From NCBI GenBank assembly GCA_015231865.1, contig JADGAU010000014.1, positions 1-37,435 on the forward strand: 37,435 bases of DNA, given 5' to 3'. The notes beneath the pieces were generated by a model. The model did no database searches and was not told the DNA's origin. It was given only the letters and a program-made list of their open reading frames with translations. This stretch comes from Gammaproteobacteria bacterium. GTDB taxonomy: Bacteria > Pseudomonadota > Gammaproteobacteria > GRL18. Both the position numbers and the translations under genes were made by a program. Of the stretch, positions 7,722-16,580 are shown in pieces (the first letter of the stretch is position 1; every line of letters begins with the position of its first letter).

Positions 7722-8690
7722 GTGGATAATTTATATTCTATTATATTGATATTGTTGTTAATAATTGTAGTTGCTGCTGTTATTGTCGGTTTTGTTATCC
7801 GTTGGAGCCGGCATCAAAATGATCTGAATAATATGGTGATCTTTTGTATTAAATATCTGATTGAATCAAAAGATGATCAGGAAAAAATCAATGCTGCAAA
7901 GGCGCTGGGGCATGCCAAAGATCCTGCCGCTTTATTAGTGCTTCTTGATGTCAGCAATGATAAAAAGCATGAAAATAAAGAAGTTCGCCATGCGGCTATT
8001 GATGCCCTACATGAAATGGCTTCTCACTACTCTAAATATAATAAGCTAATTAAGTCCTTACTAATTGCTTCAGAACAGAATAACCACCAGCTTGTCCTGG
8101 ATTTATTGATTAGTCATTTTGAACAAGATAATGATAATAAATATGTGCAAAGTGCTTATATTATTGCCAGAGAGTATATCAAGCTTGAGCAATATGAAGA
8201 AGCAAGAACCTGGTTACAAAAAGCAGAATTTAGAAATAGAAGATTTATTGTTTATATCGATGAAATTGATGAACTTATTGAGCTTTGTACCAGTAAATTA
8301 TTTTTAATTGGTGATCTGTTTTTTTACTCTGAAAAATATTTTAAAGCGCTCGAATACTATTCTTCCGCTTCACAGGATCTCAGTGATGAAATAAAACAGC
8401 ACTATCATGCCTATATGAGACTAGCTTGTGTTTATTGCAAACTTGAACGATATAATGAGGCGCTGGAAGCCAACCTGATTGCCATACAGAAGCATCAGGA
8501 AATGGAACAGGAATCACAACAATTACAAAATCTGTTAAGAGAAATGATTAATGCTGTATCAAAGAATGAAGAGCCATCAAGCAAGTCAAGACATAACCAT
8601 AAAGAATTAAATAGTCTGACTGTTGAGATTATGAATAAATTATCCATCAATAATACTGATAAAGGTGATTTTGATAAACTGTTCAGTTAA
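7722..8690 (+). CDS. Membrane-anchored HEAT/TPR-repeat protein
   Basis: A 322-residue protein beginning with GTG at 7722, preceded by AAAAGG. A single N-terminal membrane segment (about 6-27) is followed by basic residues, so the rest is probably cytosolic. Residues about 54-100 look like a HEAT repeat (INAAKALGHAKDPAALLVLLD ... EVRHAAIDALHEMA). Residues about 145-260 contain three TPR-like units, including EYIKLEQYEEARTWLQKAEF, FFYSEKYFKALEYYSSA and VYCKLERYNEALEANLIAI. Both modules are protein-interaction scaffolds. It lies 36 bp after the phosphatase gene and probably shares its transcript, so it may tether the kinase-like protein and phosphatase at the membrane; that is inference. I do not recognise a named family. 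Confidence 0.7.
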   Translation: MDNLYSIILILLLIIVVAAVIVGFVIRWSRHQNDLNNMVIFCIKYLIESKDDQEKINAAKALGHAKDPAALLVLLDVSNDKKHENKEVRHAAIDALHEMASHYSKYNKLIKSLLIASEQNNHQLVLDLLISHFEQDNDNKYVQSAYIIAREYIKLEQYEEARTWLQKAEFRNRRFIVYIDEIDELIELCTSKLFLIGDLFFYSEKYFKALEYYSSASQDLSDEIKQHYHAYMRLACVYCKLERYNEALEANLIAIQKHQEMEQESQQLQNLLREMINAVSKNEEPSSKSRHNHKELNSLTVEIMNKLSINNTDKGDFDKLFS

Positions 8691-8719
8691 ACCATCAATA
8701 TTTTTTAACAAAGAAAATC

Positions 8720-10198
8720 ATGAATCATAACAATAAAAAAAAGATAATATTCTCGATACTTAGTATTGTTATATTAATTTTGCCGGGAATGGCTCTAGCC
8801 TCCATTGACAGTGGCGAACGCTTTGACTTAACACAGCATATAATAGGTTTCACGGCCATCAGTATATTTATTCTAGCCTATGCTTTTGTTATGTCTGAAG
8901 AGTTTACTCATCTCAGAAAATCAAAACCTGTGATTTTGGCAGCGGGAATTATTTGGGCAATCATAGCCGCCTATTATGCTTCTCATGGCATAACCCATGC
9001 TGCTGAGCAGGCTGTTCGCCATAACTTTATGGAATATGCTGAGTTAATGATATTTCTTTTAGTCGCCATGACTTATATCAATGCTATGGAAGAACGTTTT
9101 GTATTCTTTTCATTACGTGTCTGGTTAATTCGAAAAGGTTTTAACTTTCGTCAACTATTCTGGATGACAGGAATTCTTTCTTTCTTTATCTCTCCTATCG
9201 CTGATAACCTTACCACAGCACTACTAATGTGTGCCGTGGTAATGTCTGTTGGTGGAAATAATACCCGCTTTGTTGGCTTAGCCTGCATTAACATTGTCGT
9301 TGCTGCTAATGCAGGCGGAGCATTTAGTCCTTTTGGTGATATAACGACCTTAATGGTATGGCAGAAAGGTATTGTCGACTTCTGGACTTTTTTTAATCTA
9401 CTGATACCATCCATAGTGAACTTTTTAGTACCGGCTGCTATTATGTATTTTGCTATACCCAATGAGTCTCCCAGTATAAAATCTGATCTGGTCATTATGA
9501 AGCGCGGTGCAAAAAGAATCATTGCGCTTTTTTTAGCAACCATTACGACAGCCGTTTGCTTTCATAATTATCTGCACCTACCCCCAGTTATTGGTATGTT
9601 AACCGGTTTAGCCTATTTACAGTTTTTTGGTTATTACCTGAAAATGACTCATCAACGCAGTTTCACACGTTATCGAATAAAATTAAGTGCTTTAAGTAAA
9701 TTACGAACAACTCAGGATATTGATGAACGAGAACTCGGTGATACGGTACCATTTGATGTATTCAATAAAATTTCCCGCTCTGAATGGGATACCTTATTAT
9801 TTTTCTATGGCGTAGTCTTATGTGTTGGTGCATTAGATTTTATTGGTTATCTAAGTCTTAGCTCTGAATTTATGTATGGGCAATTAGGTGCAACAACTGC
9901 CAATATCTTAGTCGGTATTTTGTCCGCTATTGTTGATAATATTCCCATTATGTTTGCCGTTCTGACCATGTTACCGGATATGTCTCAGGGGCAGTGGTTA
10001 CTAGTTACCCTGACTGCCGGTGTGGGTGGCAGTTTGCTATCAATTGGCTCTGCAGCAGGCGTTGCCTTAATGGGACAGGCCAGAGGTATGTATACTTTTG
10101 TTTCCCACCTCAAATGGACACCGGTCATAGCATTAGGATATTTCGCCAGTATTATGGTACATATGTGGATAAATGCTGATATGTTTAATATTAATTAG
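8720..10198 (+). CDS. nhaD: Na+/H+ antiporter, NhaD type
   Basis: Inner-membrane sodium/proton antiporter of 492 residues, used for sodium and pH homeostasis in marine and haloalkaliphilic gammaproteobacteria. The N-terminus has a cleavable-looking signal (residues 8-27, ending GMALAS), a known oddity of the NhaD family. Conserved NhaD blocks are visible: SPIADNLTTALLMCAVV, VAANAGGAFSPFGDITTLMVWQKG and, near the C-terminus, AIVDNIPIMFAVLTMLP and GSLLSIGSAAGVALMGQ. There are about twelve to thirteen hydrophobic segments. It starts 29 bp after the HEAT/TPR gene and is on the same strand, so read-through is possible. The family assignment is firm; ion preference (Na+ or Li+) comes from family knowledge. 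Confidence 0.9.
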   Translation: MNHNNKKKIIFSILSIVILILPGMALASIDSGERFDLTQHIIGFTAISIFILAYAFVMSEEFTHLRKSKPVILAAGIIWAIIAAYYASHGITHAAEQAVRHNFMEYAELMIFLLVAMTYINAMEERFVFFSLRVWLIRKGFNFRQLFWMTGILSFFISPIADNLTTALLMCAVVMSVGGNNTRFVGLACINIVVAANAGGAFSPFGDITTLMVWQKGIVDFWTFFNLLIPSIVNFLVPAAIMYFAIPNESPSIKSDLVIMKRGAKRIIALFLATITTAVCFHNYLHLPPVIGMLTGLAYLQFFGYYLKMTHQRSFTRYRIKLSALSKLRTTQDIDERELGDTVPFDVFNKISRSEWDTLLFFYGVVLCVGALDFIGYLSLSSEFMYGQLGATTANILVGILSAIVDNIPIMFAVLTMLPDMSQGQWLLVTLTAGVGGSLLSIGSAAGVALMGQARGMYTFVSHLKWTPVIALGYFASIMVHMWINADMFNIN

Positions 10199-10294
10199 TC
10201 CCCCTTCATAAACCTTAAAACCGCATCTAAGTTGTAGTATGTTTATTGATTCCTGTTTATAATCAATCATTCTCAATAGATTAGATTATTACTT

Positions 10295-11107
10295 ATGTCA
10301 TTTGAATTAGGTCGTGCTGTTCTATCCAGACTATTGCCAGATGTTATTGATTTGGCCAAACAAACTGGTAAAACAATTATAGAAACTGAGGCTCTGTCAG
10401 TTGAAATTCAGGAAAAATCTGATTTAACTCCGGTCACTAATGCCGATCTGGCAGCTAGTAAGCTAATCGAAGAAAGGCTCATTTCTATGCCTGGTAATTT
10501 TCCGGTTCTGTCTGAAGAGTCTGAAAATATTGATTTTAGTACTCGAAAAAACTGGCCATGTTATTGGTTAGTTGATCCTCTGGATGGCACTCGTGAATTT
10601 ATTAACCAAAATGGTGAATACAGCGTTAACATTGCCTTAATTTATAAGCATGAACCAGTATTAGGCGTGATTTATGCGCCAGTTCAGGGAGAGCTATATT
10701 ATGCTTTCCAAGGTGGAGGTGCATTTAAAGTTGAAGGGCTAGGCTCTCCTCAATTAATTCATGTTTGCAAACAGAAACGAGAACCTTTAGTCGTTGCCTG
10801 TGGCAATAGTCAGCCAGGTACAGAATATCAAAAGCTAATGAAGAACCTGGGGGCTATTTGTTTTTTAGCCATGGGAAGTTCATTAAAGTCCTGCTTAATT
10901 GCAGAAGGTAAAGCCGATCTTTATGCTCGCCTTGGGCCAACGTCTGAATGGGACACTGCTGCTGCTCAATGTATTGTAGAAGAAGCTGGAGGCCGATTAA
11001 CCGATACTGATTTACAACCACTTAGATACAATACAAAAGAATCATTACTAAACCCACATTTTTTAGTTTATGGTGATAAACAAGTAAACTGGCAGCAATA
11101 TTTATGA
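10295..11107 (+). CDS. cysQ: 3'(2'),5'-bisphosphate nucleotidase CysQ
   Basis: Hydrolyses adenosine 3',5'-bisphosphate (PAP), a by-product of sulfate assimilation, to AMP; a member of the Mg2+-dependent, lithium-sensitive inositol monophosphatase superfamily. The protein has 270 residues. Signature motifs are DLTPVTNADLAA near 43-54, the metal-binding EES at 74-76, DPLDGTREF from D94 (D94, D97) and the C-terminal WDTAAAQCIVEEAGG. These NG-EYSVNIALI and GPTSEWDTAA blocks favour CysQ over SuhB. Its stop overlaps the start of the succinate dehydrogenase membrane subunit by 4 bp (ATGA), so the two are translationally coupled although their functions are unrelated. Confidence 0.9.
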   Translation: MSFELGRAVLSRLLPDVIDLAKQTGKTIIETEALSVEIQEKSDLTPVTNADLAASKLIEERLISMPGNFPVLSEESENIDFSTRKNWPCYWLVDPLDGTREFINQNGEYSVNIALIYKHEPVLGVIYAPVQGELYYAFQGGGAFKVEGLGSPQLIHVCKQKREPLVVACGNSQPGTEYQKLMKNLGAICFLAMGSSLKSCLIAEGKADLYARLGPTSEWDTAAAQCIVEEAGGRLTDTDLQPLRYNTKESLLNPHFLVYGDKQVNWQQYL

Positions 11108-11778
11108 AACATCTAAGCCAGTTTATTTTCTCGCCTATTGGTAGCAAAATCATTATGGCACTTGCTGGTACCATGATTTTTTTGTTTTTAATCGGCCATG
11201 TTTTGGGTAATTTATTAATTTTTAATGGTTCAGATAGTCTCAATACATATGCTCATTGGTTACAAAACAATCCTTTATTATGGGTGTTTAGATTAACGAT
11301 GTTGGGTCTTTTAAGCCTTCATATTTTTATTGCCTTACGATTATATATTCAAAACAAATATGCACGTCCAATTTCATATCAAGTTGATAAAGATATTCAA
11401 TTGGGTTTTAGTGAGAAAACCATGATTGTCAGCGGACTGCTTATTTTTATCTTTATAATTTTTCATATTGGCCACCTAACGCTTGGCTGGCTACCAACGA
11501 CTTCATTAGCCATAGATAACAATATCAAAATGGTCAATGTCTATGAAAATATTGTTAATGGTTTTCAAGTAAGCTGGGTTGCCTTATTTTATATTGTTTC
11601 CATGCTGATTATTGGTCTTCATTTACACCATTCATTAAAAAGTCTGTTTCAGACGCTTGGATTTCATAATCATAATTTACATTGGCTGGTCTATAGGTTG
11701 ACGCCAATTATGATTGCCGTACTGGTATTAGCATTTATATCAATTCCAGCAGCTGTATTAATGGGATGGATTCAATAA
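11104..11778 (+). CDS. Succinate dehydrogenase / fumarate reductase cytochrome b subunit (B-type)
   Basis: Single-polypeptide, five-helix membrane anchor of 224 residues, of the b558 SdhC family. It carries two haems b and the quinone site, and replaces the separate SdhC and SdhD found in most gammaproteobacteria. Candidate haem-ligand histidines fall inside helices: H32 (LIGHVLGN), H73 (LSLHIFIAL), H121/H124 ([10 protein letters not shown]) and H173-H176 (GLHLHHSL). The start overlaps cysQ by 4 bp and the stop shares one base with the next gene's ATG (TAATG), so the flavoprotein gene is tightly coupled. The enzyme may work as succinate dehydrogenase or fumarate reductase; sequence alone does not decide. 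Confidence 0.88.
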   Translation: MKHLSQFIFSPIGSKIIMALAGTMIFLFLIGHVLGNLLIFNGSDSLNTYAHWLQNNPLLWVFRLTMLGLLSLHIFIALRLYIQNKYARPISYQVDKDIQLGFSEKTMIVSGLLIFIFIIFHIGHLTLGWLPTTSLAIDNNIKMVNVYENIVNGFQVSWVALFYIVSMLIIGLHLHHSLKSLFQTLGFHNHNLHWLVYRLTPIMIAVLVLAFISIPAAVLMGWIQ

Positions 11779-13697
11779 TGAGCATATCTTTACATGCCAA
11801 AATACCTGATGGACCTTTGGCAGATAAATGGGATAATCAGCTTGCGCACTTTAATTTAGTTAGTCCTAATAATAAGCCTAAATATAAAGTGATTGTTGTT
11901 GGATCAGGGCTAGCTGGTGCTTCTGCATCGGCATCTTTAGCAGAACTTGGCTATCAGGTCGACTGTTTCACGTTTCATGATAGCCCAAGACGGGCACATT
12001 CGGTTGCAGCTCAAGGTGGTATTAATGCCGCTAAAAATTATCGTAATGATGGTGATAGTATTTATCGCCTATTCTATGACACCATCAAAGGTGGAGACTT
12101 TCGCTCCCGTGAAGCTAATGTTTATCGATTAGCTCAAATCAGTGGTCAAATTATTGATCATTGTGTCGCCCAGGGCATTCCCTTCGCACGCGATTACGCC
12201 GGCTATCTGGATAATCGTTCCTTTGGTGGCGTACAGGTATCTCGAACATTTTATGCTCGTGGGCAAACCGGACAACAACTTTTACTCGGAGCTTATGGTG
12301 CTTTAAATCATCAGATTCACCAGGGTAAAGTTACTATGCATACTCGCACCGAGATGCTGGAATTGGTGGTTGAAGATGATGTAGCCAAAGGCATTATTGT
12401 TCGTAATCTGGTTACTGGTGAAATTAGTCGGCATAGTGCTCATGCTGTCATTATTGCCAGTGGTGGTTATAGCAATTTATATTACCTATCAACTAACGCA
12501 CAGGCATGTAATGTCACCGCAACTTATCGCGCTTATAAAAAAGGTGCTTTATTTGCTAACCCCTGCTTTACCCAGATTCATCCAACCTGTATCCCTGCAA
12601 GTAATGAGAATCAATCAAAATTAACCCTAATGTCAGAATCATTAAGAAATGATGGGCGTATTTGGGTTCCAAAAAAGTTGGGCGACAAACGCTCCCCGGA
12701 AGCTATTCCAGATAATGAAAGAGATTATTTCCTGGAGCGTCGTTATCCTGCCTTTGGAAATCTGGTTCCAAGAGATATTGCTTCTAGAGCTGTTAAAAAT
12801 ATTTGTGATCAAGGCTATGGCGTTGGTTCCACTGGTCATGGCGTTTATCTGGATTTAGCTGATGCGATTCAAAAACTGGGATTAAAAACCGTTAAAGAAC
12901 GCTATGGTAATTTATTTGAAATGTATCAACGCATAACAGATGATGATCCCAGTCAAACACCAATGAAAATTTATCCGGCTTTACACTACACCATGGGCGG
13001 ATTATGGGTCGATTACCATCTGATGAGTAATATTCAGGGATTATTTGTACTAGGTGAAGCCAACTTTTCCGATCATGGAGCCAATCGTTTAGGCGCCAGT
13101 GCTTTAATGCAGGGTTTAGCCGATGGCTATTTTATTGCACCGCCAAGTATTGGGCATTACCTGGCGACTTATCAGCCTGAATTACCTGATAGTCAATCAT
13201 CTGCTTTTAATTTAGCTCTGGAAAAAGTCGATAATAGAGTTAACAAACTTGTTAATATTTCAGGGCAACATTCAGCTGATTATTTTCATCGCCAGCTGGG
13301 TAAAATTATGTGGGAAAATTGCGGTATGAGCCGTAATGAACAACAATTAACATCAGCACTAGAGCAAATTCCACAATTACGTGAACAATTCTGGCAGGAC
13401 TTGAAAATAACCGGTTCCGATAAAATGCTTAACGCACAACTTGAAAAGGCAGGTCGTGTGGCTGACTACCTAGAGTTTGCAGAAGTACTTTGTCATGATG
13501 CCTTAGCAAGAAATGAATCCTGTGGTGCCCACTTTAGAGAAGAATCTCAATCGACAAGTGGTGAAGCAAAACGAGATGATGAACATTATTCCTATACGGC
13601 TGCCTGGGAATATAAGGGAGATGATAATACTCCTCAATTACATAAAGAAATGTTGAATCATGATGAAGTTAAGCCCTCTAATAGAAGTTACAAATAA
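11778..13697 (+). CDS. sdhA: Succinate dehydrogenase / fumarate reductase flavoprotein subunit
   Basis: Catalytic FAD subunit interconverting succinate and fumarate. I choose the ATG at 11778 (TAATG overlap with the cytochrome b gene), giving 639 residues; an in-frame ATG at 11766 would add four. The dinucleotide-binding motif GSGLAG is at 42-47, and the histidine expected to bind FAD covalently is H74 in [14 protein letters not shown]. Substrate and active-site blocks include [38 protein letters not shown] with the catalytic arginine, and [22 protein letters not shown]. Length and motifs fit the non-classical (Bacillus/Bacteroidetes/deltaproteobacterial-like) group that goes with a one-piece dihaem cytochrome b. 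sdhB follows after an unusual repeat. Confidence 0.93.
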   Translation: MSISLHAKIPDGPLADKWDNQLAHFNLVSPNNKPKYKVIVVGSGLAGASASASLAELGYQVDCFTFHDSPRRAHSVAAQGGINAAKNYRNDGDSIYRLFYDTIKGGDFRSREANVYRLAQISGQIIDHCVAQGIPFARDYAGYLDNRSFGGVQVSRTFYARGQTGQQLLLGAYGALNHQIHQGKVTMHTRTEMLELVVEDDVAKGIIVRNLVTGEISRHSAHAVIIASGGYSNLYYLSTNAQACNVTATYRAYKKGALFANPCFTQIHPTCIPASNENQSKLTLMSESLRNDGRIWVPKKLGDKRSPEAIPDNERDYFLERRYPAFGNLVPRDIASRAVKNICDQGYGVGSTGHGVYLDLADAIQKLGLKTVKERYGNLFEMYQRITDDDPSQTPMKIYPALHYTMGGLWVDYHLMSNIQGLFVLGEANFSDHGANRLGASALMQGLADGYFIAPPSIGHYLATYQPELPDSQSSAFNLALEKVDNRVNKLVNISGQHSADYFHRQLGKIMWENCGMSRNEQQLTSALEQIPQLREQFWQDLKITGSDKMLNAQLEKAGRVADYLEFAEVLCHDALARNESCGAHFREESQSTSGEAKRDDEHYSYTAAWEYKGDDNTPQLHKEMLNHDEVKPSNRSYK

Positions 13698-13738
13698 TGG
13701 CGAAGTTATAAATAATGACGGAGTTATAAATAATGGCC
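13685..13738 (+). repeat. Three 18-bp tandem repeats at the sdhA-sdhB junction
   Basis: Units 13685-13702, 13703-13720 and 13721-13738 are near-identical (consensus aagttataaataatggcg). The first covers the last sense codons and stop of sdhA, the third covers the ribosome-binding site and start of sdhB. Each contains an ATG in the same place. The first two open tiny cistrons, MAKL-stop (13697-13711) and MTEL-stop (13715-13729), ending just before the next ATG; the third ATG (13733) is sdhB. Confidence 0.9.
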
Positions 13739-14551
13739 GACTATAAAATCAAAGTCTGGAGACAATCTCCTCTTGGTATAGGCCCCGGCGGTGGCGAAGG
13801 ACCTGGTGGTAAAGAAGGCAAATTCGAAACCTACACCATTAATAACATTGATTCTGATTTATCATTTCTGGAAATGCTCGATATATTAAATCAGCAATTG
13901 CTTCAGGAAAATAATATTCCTATTGCCTTTGATCATGATTGTCGTGAAGGTATCTGTGGTGCTTGCAGCCTGGTTATCAATGGTGTCCCGCATGGTCCAG
14001 AATCAAGCACGACCACTTGCCAACTTTATATGCGCCACTTTGAGCATAACTCAACAATTATCGTGGAACCATTTCGGGCCAAAGCCTTTCCTGTCATTCA
14101 GGATTTAGTCGTTGATAGAAGTGCCTTTGATAGAATTATGCAAGCTGGTGGTTATATCTCTGTGCATACTGGTGCTGCAACAGATGCCAATACTGTTTTA
14201 ATTGCCAAACAGTCTGCTGATGATGCTTTTACTGCCGCTACCTGTATTGGCTGTGGAGCCTGTGTCGCTGCCTGTAAGAATGCATCTGCAATGTTATTTG
14301 TTGCTGCTAAAACTAGTCAACTAGGCCTTCTGCCTCAAGGTCAACCTGAAAAAACCAACCGTACTCTAAAAATGGTTCAGCAAATGCAGCTGGAAGGTTT
14401 TGGTAATTGCTCCAATCATTATGAGTGTGAAGCTGCCTGCCCTAAGAATATTCCCGCCAGCTATATTGCTCAGCTCAATAAAGACTTTTTGATTTCCAGT
14501 TTTACCAATAAAGAATTTGAATGCCAGAATGATAATTGTTATGAGTCTTAG
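13733..14551 (+). CDS. sdhB: Succinate dehydrogenase / fumarate reductase iron-sulfur subunit
   Basis: Electron-transfer subunit of 272 residues linking the flavin to the haems. The N-terminal plant-ferredoxin-like domain holds the [2Fe-2S] cysteines C70, C75, C78 (DCREGICGACS) and probably C96. The C-terminal domain holds the [4Fe-4S] set C171-x2-C174-x2-C177-x3-C181 and the [3Fe-4S]-type cysteines C226, C232 and C236 (HYECEAACPKN). A glycine-rich insertion near residues 15-28 (GIGPGGGEGPGGKEGK) is typical of this B-type group. The start is the ATG at 13733, with GGAG nine bases upstream inside the third tandem unit. It completes the cytochrome b-flavoprotein-iron-sulfur operon. Confidence 0.93.
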   Translation: MADYKIKVWRQSPLGIGPGGGEGPGGKEGKFETYTINNIDSDLSFLEMLDILNQQLLQENNIPIAFDHDCREGICGACSLVINGVPHGPESSTTTCQLYMRHFEHNSTIIVEPFRAKAFPVIQDLVVDRSAFDRIMQAGGYISVHTGAATDANTVLIAKQSADDAFTAATCIGCGACVAACKNASAMLFVAAKTSQLGLLPQGQPEKTNRTLKMVQQMQLEGFGNCSNHYECEAACPKNIPASYIAQLNKDFLISSFTNKEFECQNDNCYES

Positions 14552-14594
14552 GGTGTTGTTGACCTTTCAGGTGCTTAAATGATTTATTAATACG

Positions 14595-15596
14595 TTATAG
14601 TTGCTTTGCTACCATATCAACAATCTGCATCATGCGATTAACATAGCCCCATTCATTATCATACCAGGCATATATTTTTACCTGAGTATTATTTATTACC
14701 ATTGTTGATAATGCATCAACAATTGATGAACGGGGATCATTAACATAATCAATGGATACTAAAGGGCGTTCTTCGTATCCTAGAATACCTTTTAATTCAT
14801 TTTCCGACGCTTCTTTAAAATAGCCATTAATTTCTTCAGCGGTTACTGCTCTGGATGCTTCAAAGACCAAATCTGTTAATGAGGCATTTAATAAAGGCAC
14901 CCTTACCGCATGACCATTAAGTTTTCCCTCAAGTTCCGGAAATATTTTAGTTATCGCTTTTGCAGAACCGGTTGTTGTCGGTATTAAAGATTGCCCACAG
15001 GCACGCGCACGACGTAAATCTTTATGGCCTTTATCAACGATGGTTTGAGTATTGGTAATATCATGAATGGTGGTCATACAGCCATGAACTATCCCAACCT
15101 TTTCATGCATCACTTTGATAACAGGTGCCAGGCAATTTGTCGTACAGGAAGCTGCCGTTACCAGGTTATGCTCCTCAGCACTATATAAATCATGGTTAAT
15201 ACCATAGACAATATTTAAAGCACCTTCTGTAGGCGCCGCGACAATGACTTTTTTCACGCCTTGAGCAAAATATTGCTGCAAGGTTTCAGGCTTTTTATGG
15301 TGCTTACCCGTCGCCTCAATAACAATATCACAATCAGACCAATCTGTTGCTTCGATTGAGGCATTTGACGTATGTGTAAGTTTCTCTCCATTGATTATAA
15401 CAGTATCATTTTCACTTGCTGTATCATACTGCCATTGTCCATGAACAGAATCAAACTTAACCAAATGAGCAGAGCCTTCAGCATTTGTGGCAATTTCGTT
15501 AATGCGCACTATTTGATACGAATCGTCATCCCAACCAGAACGTAAACCCAACCGACCCATACGGCCAAAACCATTAATACCAACTCGAATAGTCAC
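14595..15596 (-). CDS. Glyceraldehyde-3-phosphate dehydrogenase, arsenate-associated type
   Basis: NAD(P)-dependent GAPDH of 333 residues. The Rossmann motif [10 protein letters not shown] is at 7-16, the catalytic cysteine is C151 in [12 protein letters not shown], and the activating histidine is H178 in [10 protein letters not shown]. The C-terminal [11 protein letters not shown] is intact. Wording such as [46 protein letters not shown] and [19 protein letters not shown] resembles the GAPDH that accompanies ArsJ, which makes 1-arseno-3-phosphoglycerate for export. No ArsJ is seen here, so a metabolic role is also possible. Start is GTG at 15596 with AAAGGAG seven bases upstream. It converges on sdhB and is divergent from the TerB-like gene. 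Confidence 0.85.
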   Translation of the reverse strand: MTIRVGINGFGRMGRLGLRSGWDDDSYQIVRINEIATNAEGSAHLVKFDSVHGQWQYDTASENDTVIINGEKLTHTSNASIEATDWSDCDIVIEATGKHHKKPETLQQYFAQGVKKVIVAAPTEGALNIVYGINHDLYSAEEHNLVTAASCTTNCLAPVIKVMHEKVGIVHGCMTTIHDITNTQTIVDKGHKDLRRARACGQSLIPTTTGSAKAITKIFPELEGKLNGHAVRVPLLNASLTDLVFEASRAVTAEEINGYFKEASENELKGILGYEERPLVSIDYVNDPRSSIVDALSTMVINNTQVKIYAWYDNEWGYVNRMMQIVDMVAKQL

Positions 15597-15722
15597 TATA
15601 AAACTCCTTTATTTAATTTAGCTAGATCCAATAAGCCATCATAATAAATTAATATCTGATTATCTACTGTCCACAGCTACTTTTCTTGACGATATGTAAA
15701 TTGTAAAATCAAAAGTCCTTCA

Positions 15723-15783
15723 TTAACCGACCATGGCAAAATTAACATAAAGTTACATGTAAATGTAATAATGTATCGGTTAA
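15723..15783. promoter_or_regulatory. Inverted repeats in the GAPDH / TerB-like divergent promoter region
   Basis: The 8-bp arms ttaaccga (15723-15730) and tcggttaa (15776-15783) face each other across 45 bp, and a 10-bp palindrome ttacatgtaa lies between them at 15753-15762. The position between divergent genes suits operator sites, but no regulator is identified. Confidence 0.3.
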
Positions 15784-15823
15784 AATGGATACCTTTCTCT
15801 ATTCTTCATTTAAGATCCTATTT

Positions 15824-16306
15824 ATGCTAACTTTCATTAAGAACTTAATCAAAAAAAACTTTAATATAGATAGCAATCTATCTTGTGATATTTGTGATAA
15901 GTACGAGTTACGTATTTTTACCGCCAAGTTATTTCTTCAAATGATGTACCAGGATGGAAAAGTAACCACTAATGAAGAAAATAGTGTAAAAAATGCTATT
16001 GCAGATTATTTTGACTTACCGCTTAACGAAGTCGATCAACTATTTTTACTGTCAAATGATTTATTTGCATATGAATCACAATGCTCTGTCCTTAGTCAAA
16101 AGATTAATCAACAATGTAGCGACCAACAAAAAGCTAAAATTATTGAACATTTATGGCTAATTGCCTACTCAGATAATAATTTACATGAGAAAGAAGAAAA
16201 AATGCTGATGGATATTTCAAAGTGCCTGCAAGTACCTCACTTAATAAGCCATAAGGCTAAGTTAAAAGCACAAAACTTCACTGCTGATAGAAAATGGACT
16301 CATTAG
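15824..16306 (+). CDS. TerB-like domain protein
   Basis: A cytoplasmic, all-helical protein of about 160 residues from ATG 15824 (MLTFIKNLIKKNF); an in-frame ATG at 15785 would add 13 residues and neither start has a strong Shine-Dalgarno. Two TerB/DjlA-N-like halves are visible: FLQMMYQDGKVTTNEENSV and, later, LWLIAYSDNNLHEKEEKML, each an acidic D-G/N-x-x-x-x-E-E metal-site-like loop between helices. TerB-like proteins are linked to tellurite resistance operons and to membrane stress, but no other ter genes are nearby, so no function is claimed. It stands alone, divergent from GAPDH. Confidence 0.72.
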   Translation: MLTFIKNLIKKNFNIDSNLSCDICDKYELRIFTAKLFLQMMYQDGKVTTNEENSVKNAIADYFDLPLNEVDQLFLLSNDLFAYESQCSVLSQKINQQCSDQQKAKIIEHLWLIAYSDNNLHEKEEKMLMDISKCLQVPHLISHKAKLKAQNFTADRKWTH

Positions 16307-16364
16307 GGAGACTGATTAATACCTCATTAATCACAAGTGTTGTTATTTCTATCTATTGTGTTAC

Positions 16365-16475
16365 TTAGGAACAACCACAGGCGGCATAAGTCCGAAGAGC
16401 TTGTTTAACTGCTTCATCATCTGATGCATCCTGAATGTAATACCGAGCAAGAATATTTGTATCAAGGCCAGTCAT
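16365..16475 (-). pseudogene. Truncated PIN-domain (VapC-like) toxin remnant
   Basis: From ATG 16475 the frame reads MTGLDTNILARYYIQDASDD and continues to a stop after 36 residues. The opening MxGLDTNxLxRYxxQD, with the first catalytic aspartate, is the classic start of VapC-type PIN toxins, which are about 130 residues long. The remaining acidic residues are missing, and the sequence beyond the stop shows no PIN motifs in any frame I read. The toxin must be inactive. It sits 6 bp after an apparent antitoxin C-terminus, the normal TA order. Confidence 0.65.
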
Positions 16476-16481
16476 ATTTGA

Positions 16482-16580
16482 TTAATCATCACTAAAAATT
16501 GTTGCCGGATCAAAATCAACCGGAACAGAAGTGCACTTACTGTTTAATAAGCTTTTTAATCTGGCTTTGCTTATTTGCAG
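16482..16580 (-). pseudogene. Probable antitoxin C-terminal remnant
   Basis: An open frame without a start codon, ending in VPVDFDPATIFSDD-stop six bases before the VapC-like ATG. An acidic F-D-P-A-x-I-F-type tail directly before a PIN toxin is typical of VapB-like antitoxins. The 5' part is lost where it meets the 3' end of the transporter gene (stop at 16571-16573). The call relies on context as much as sequence. Confidence 0.4.

Noticed and set aside
16313-16333. Palindrome tgattaat-acctc-attaatca after the TerB-like gene as a terminator
   Set aside because: An 8-bp AT-only stem without a following T-run; weak in either direction.
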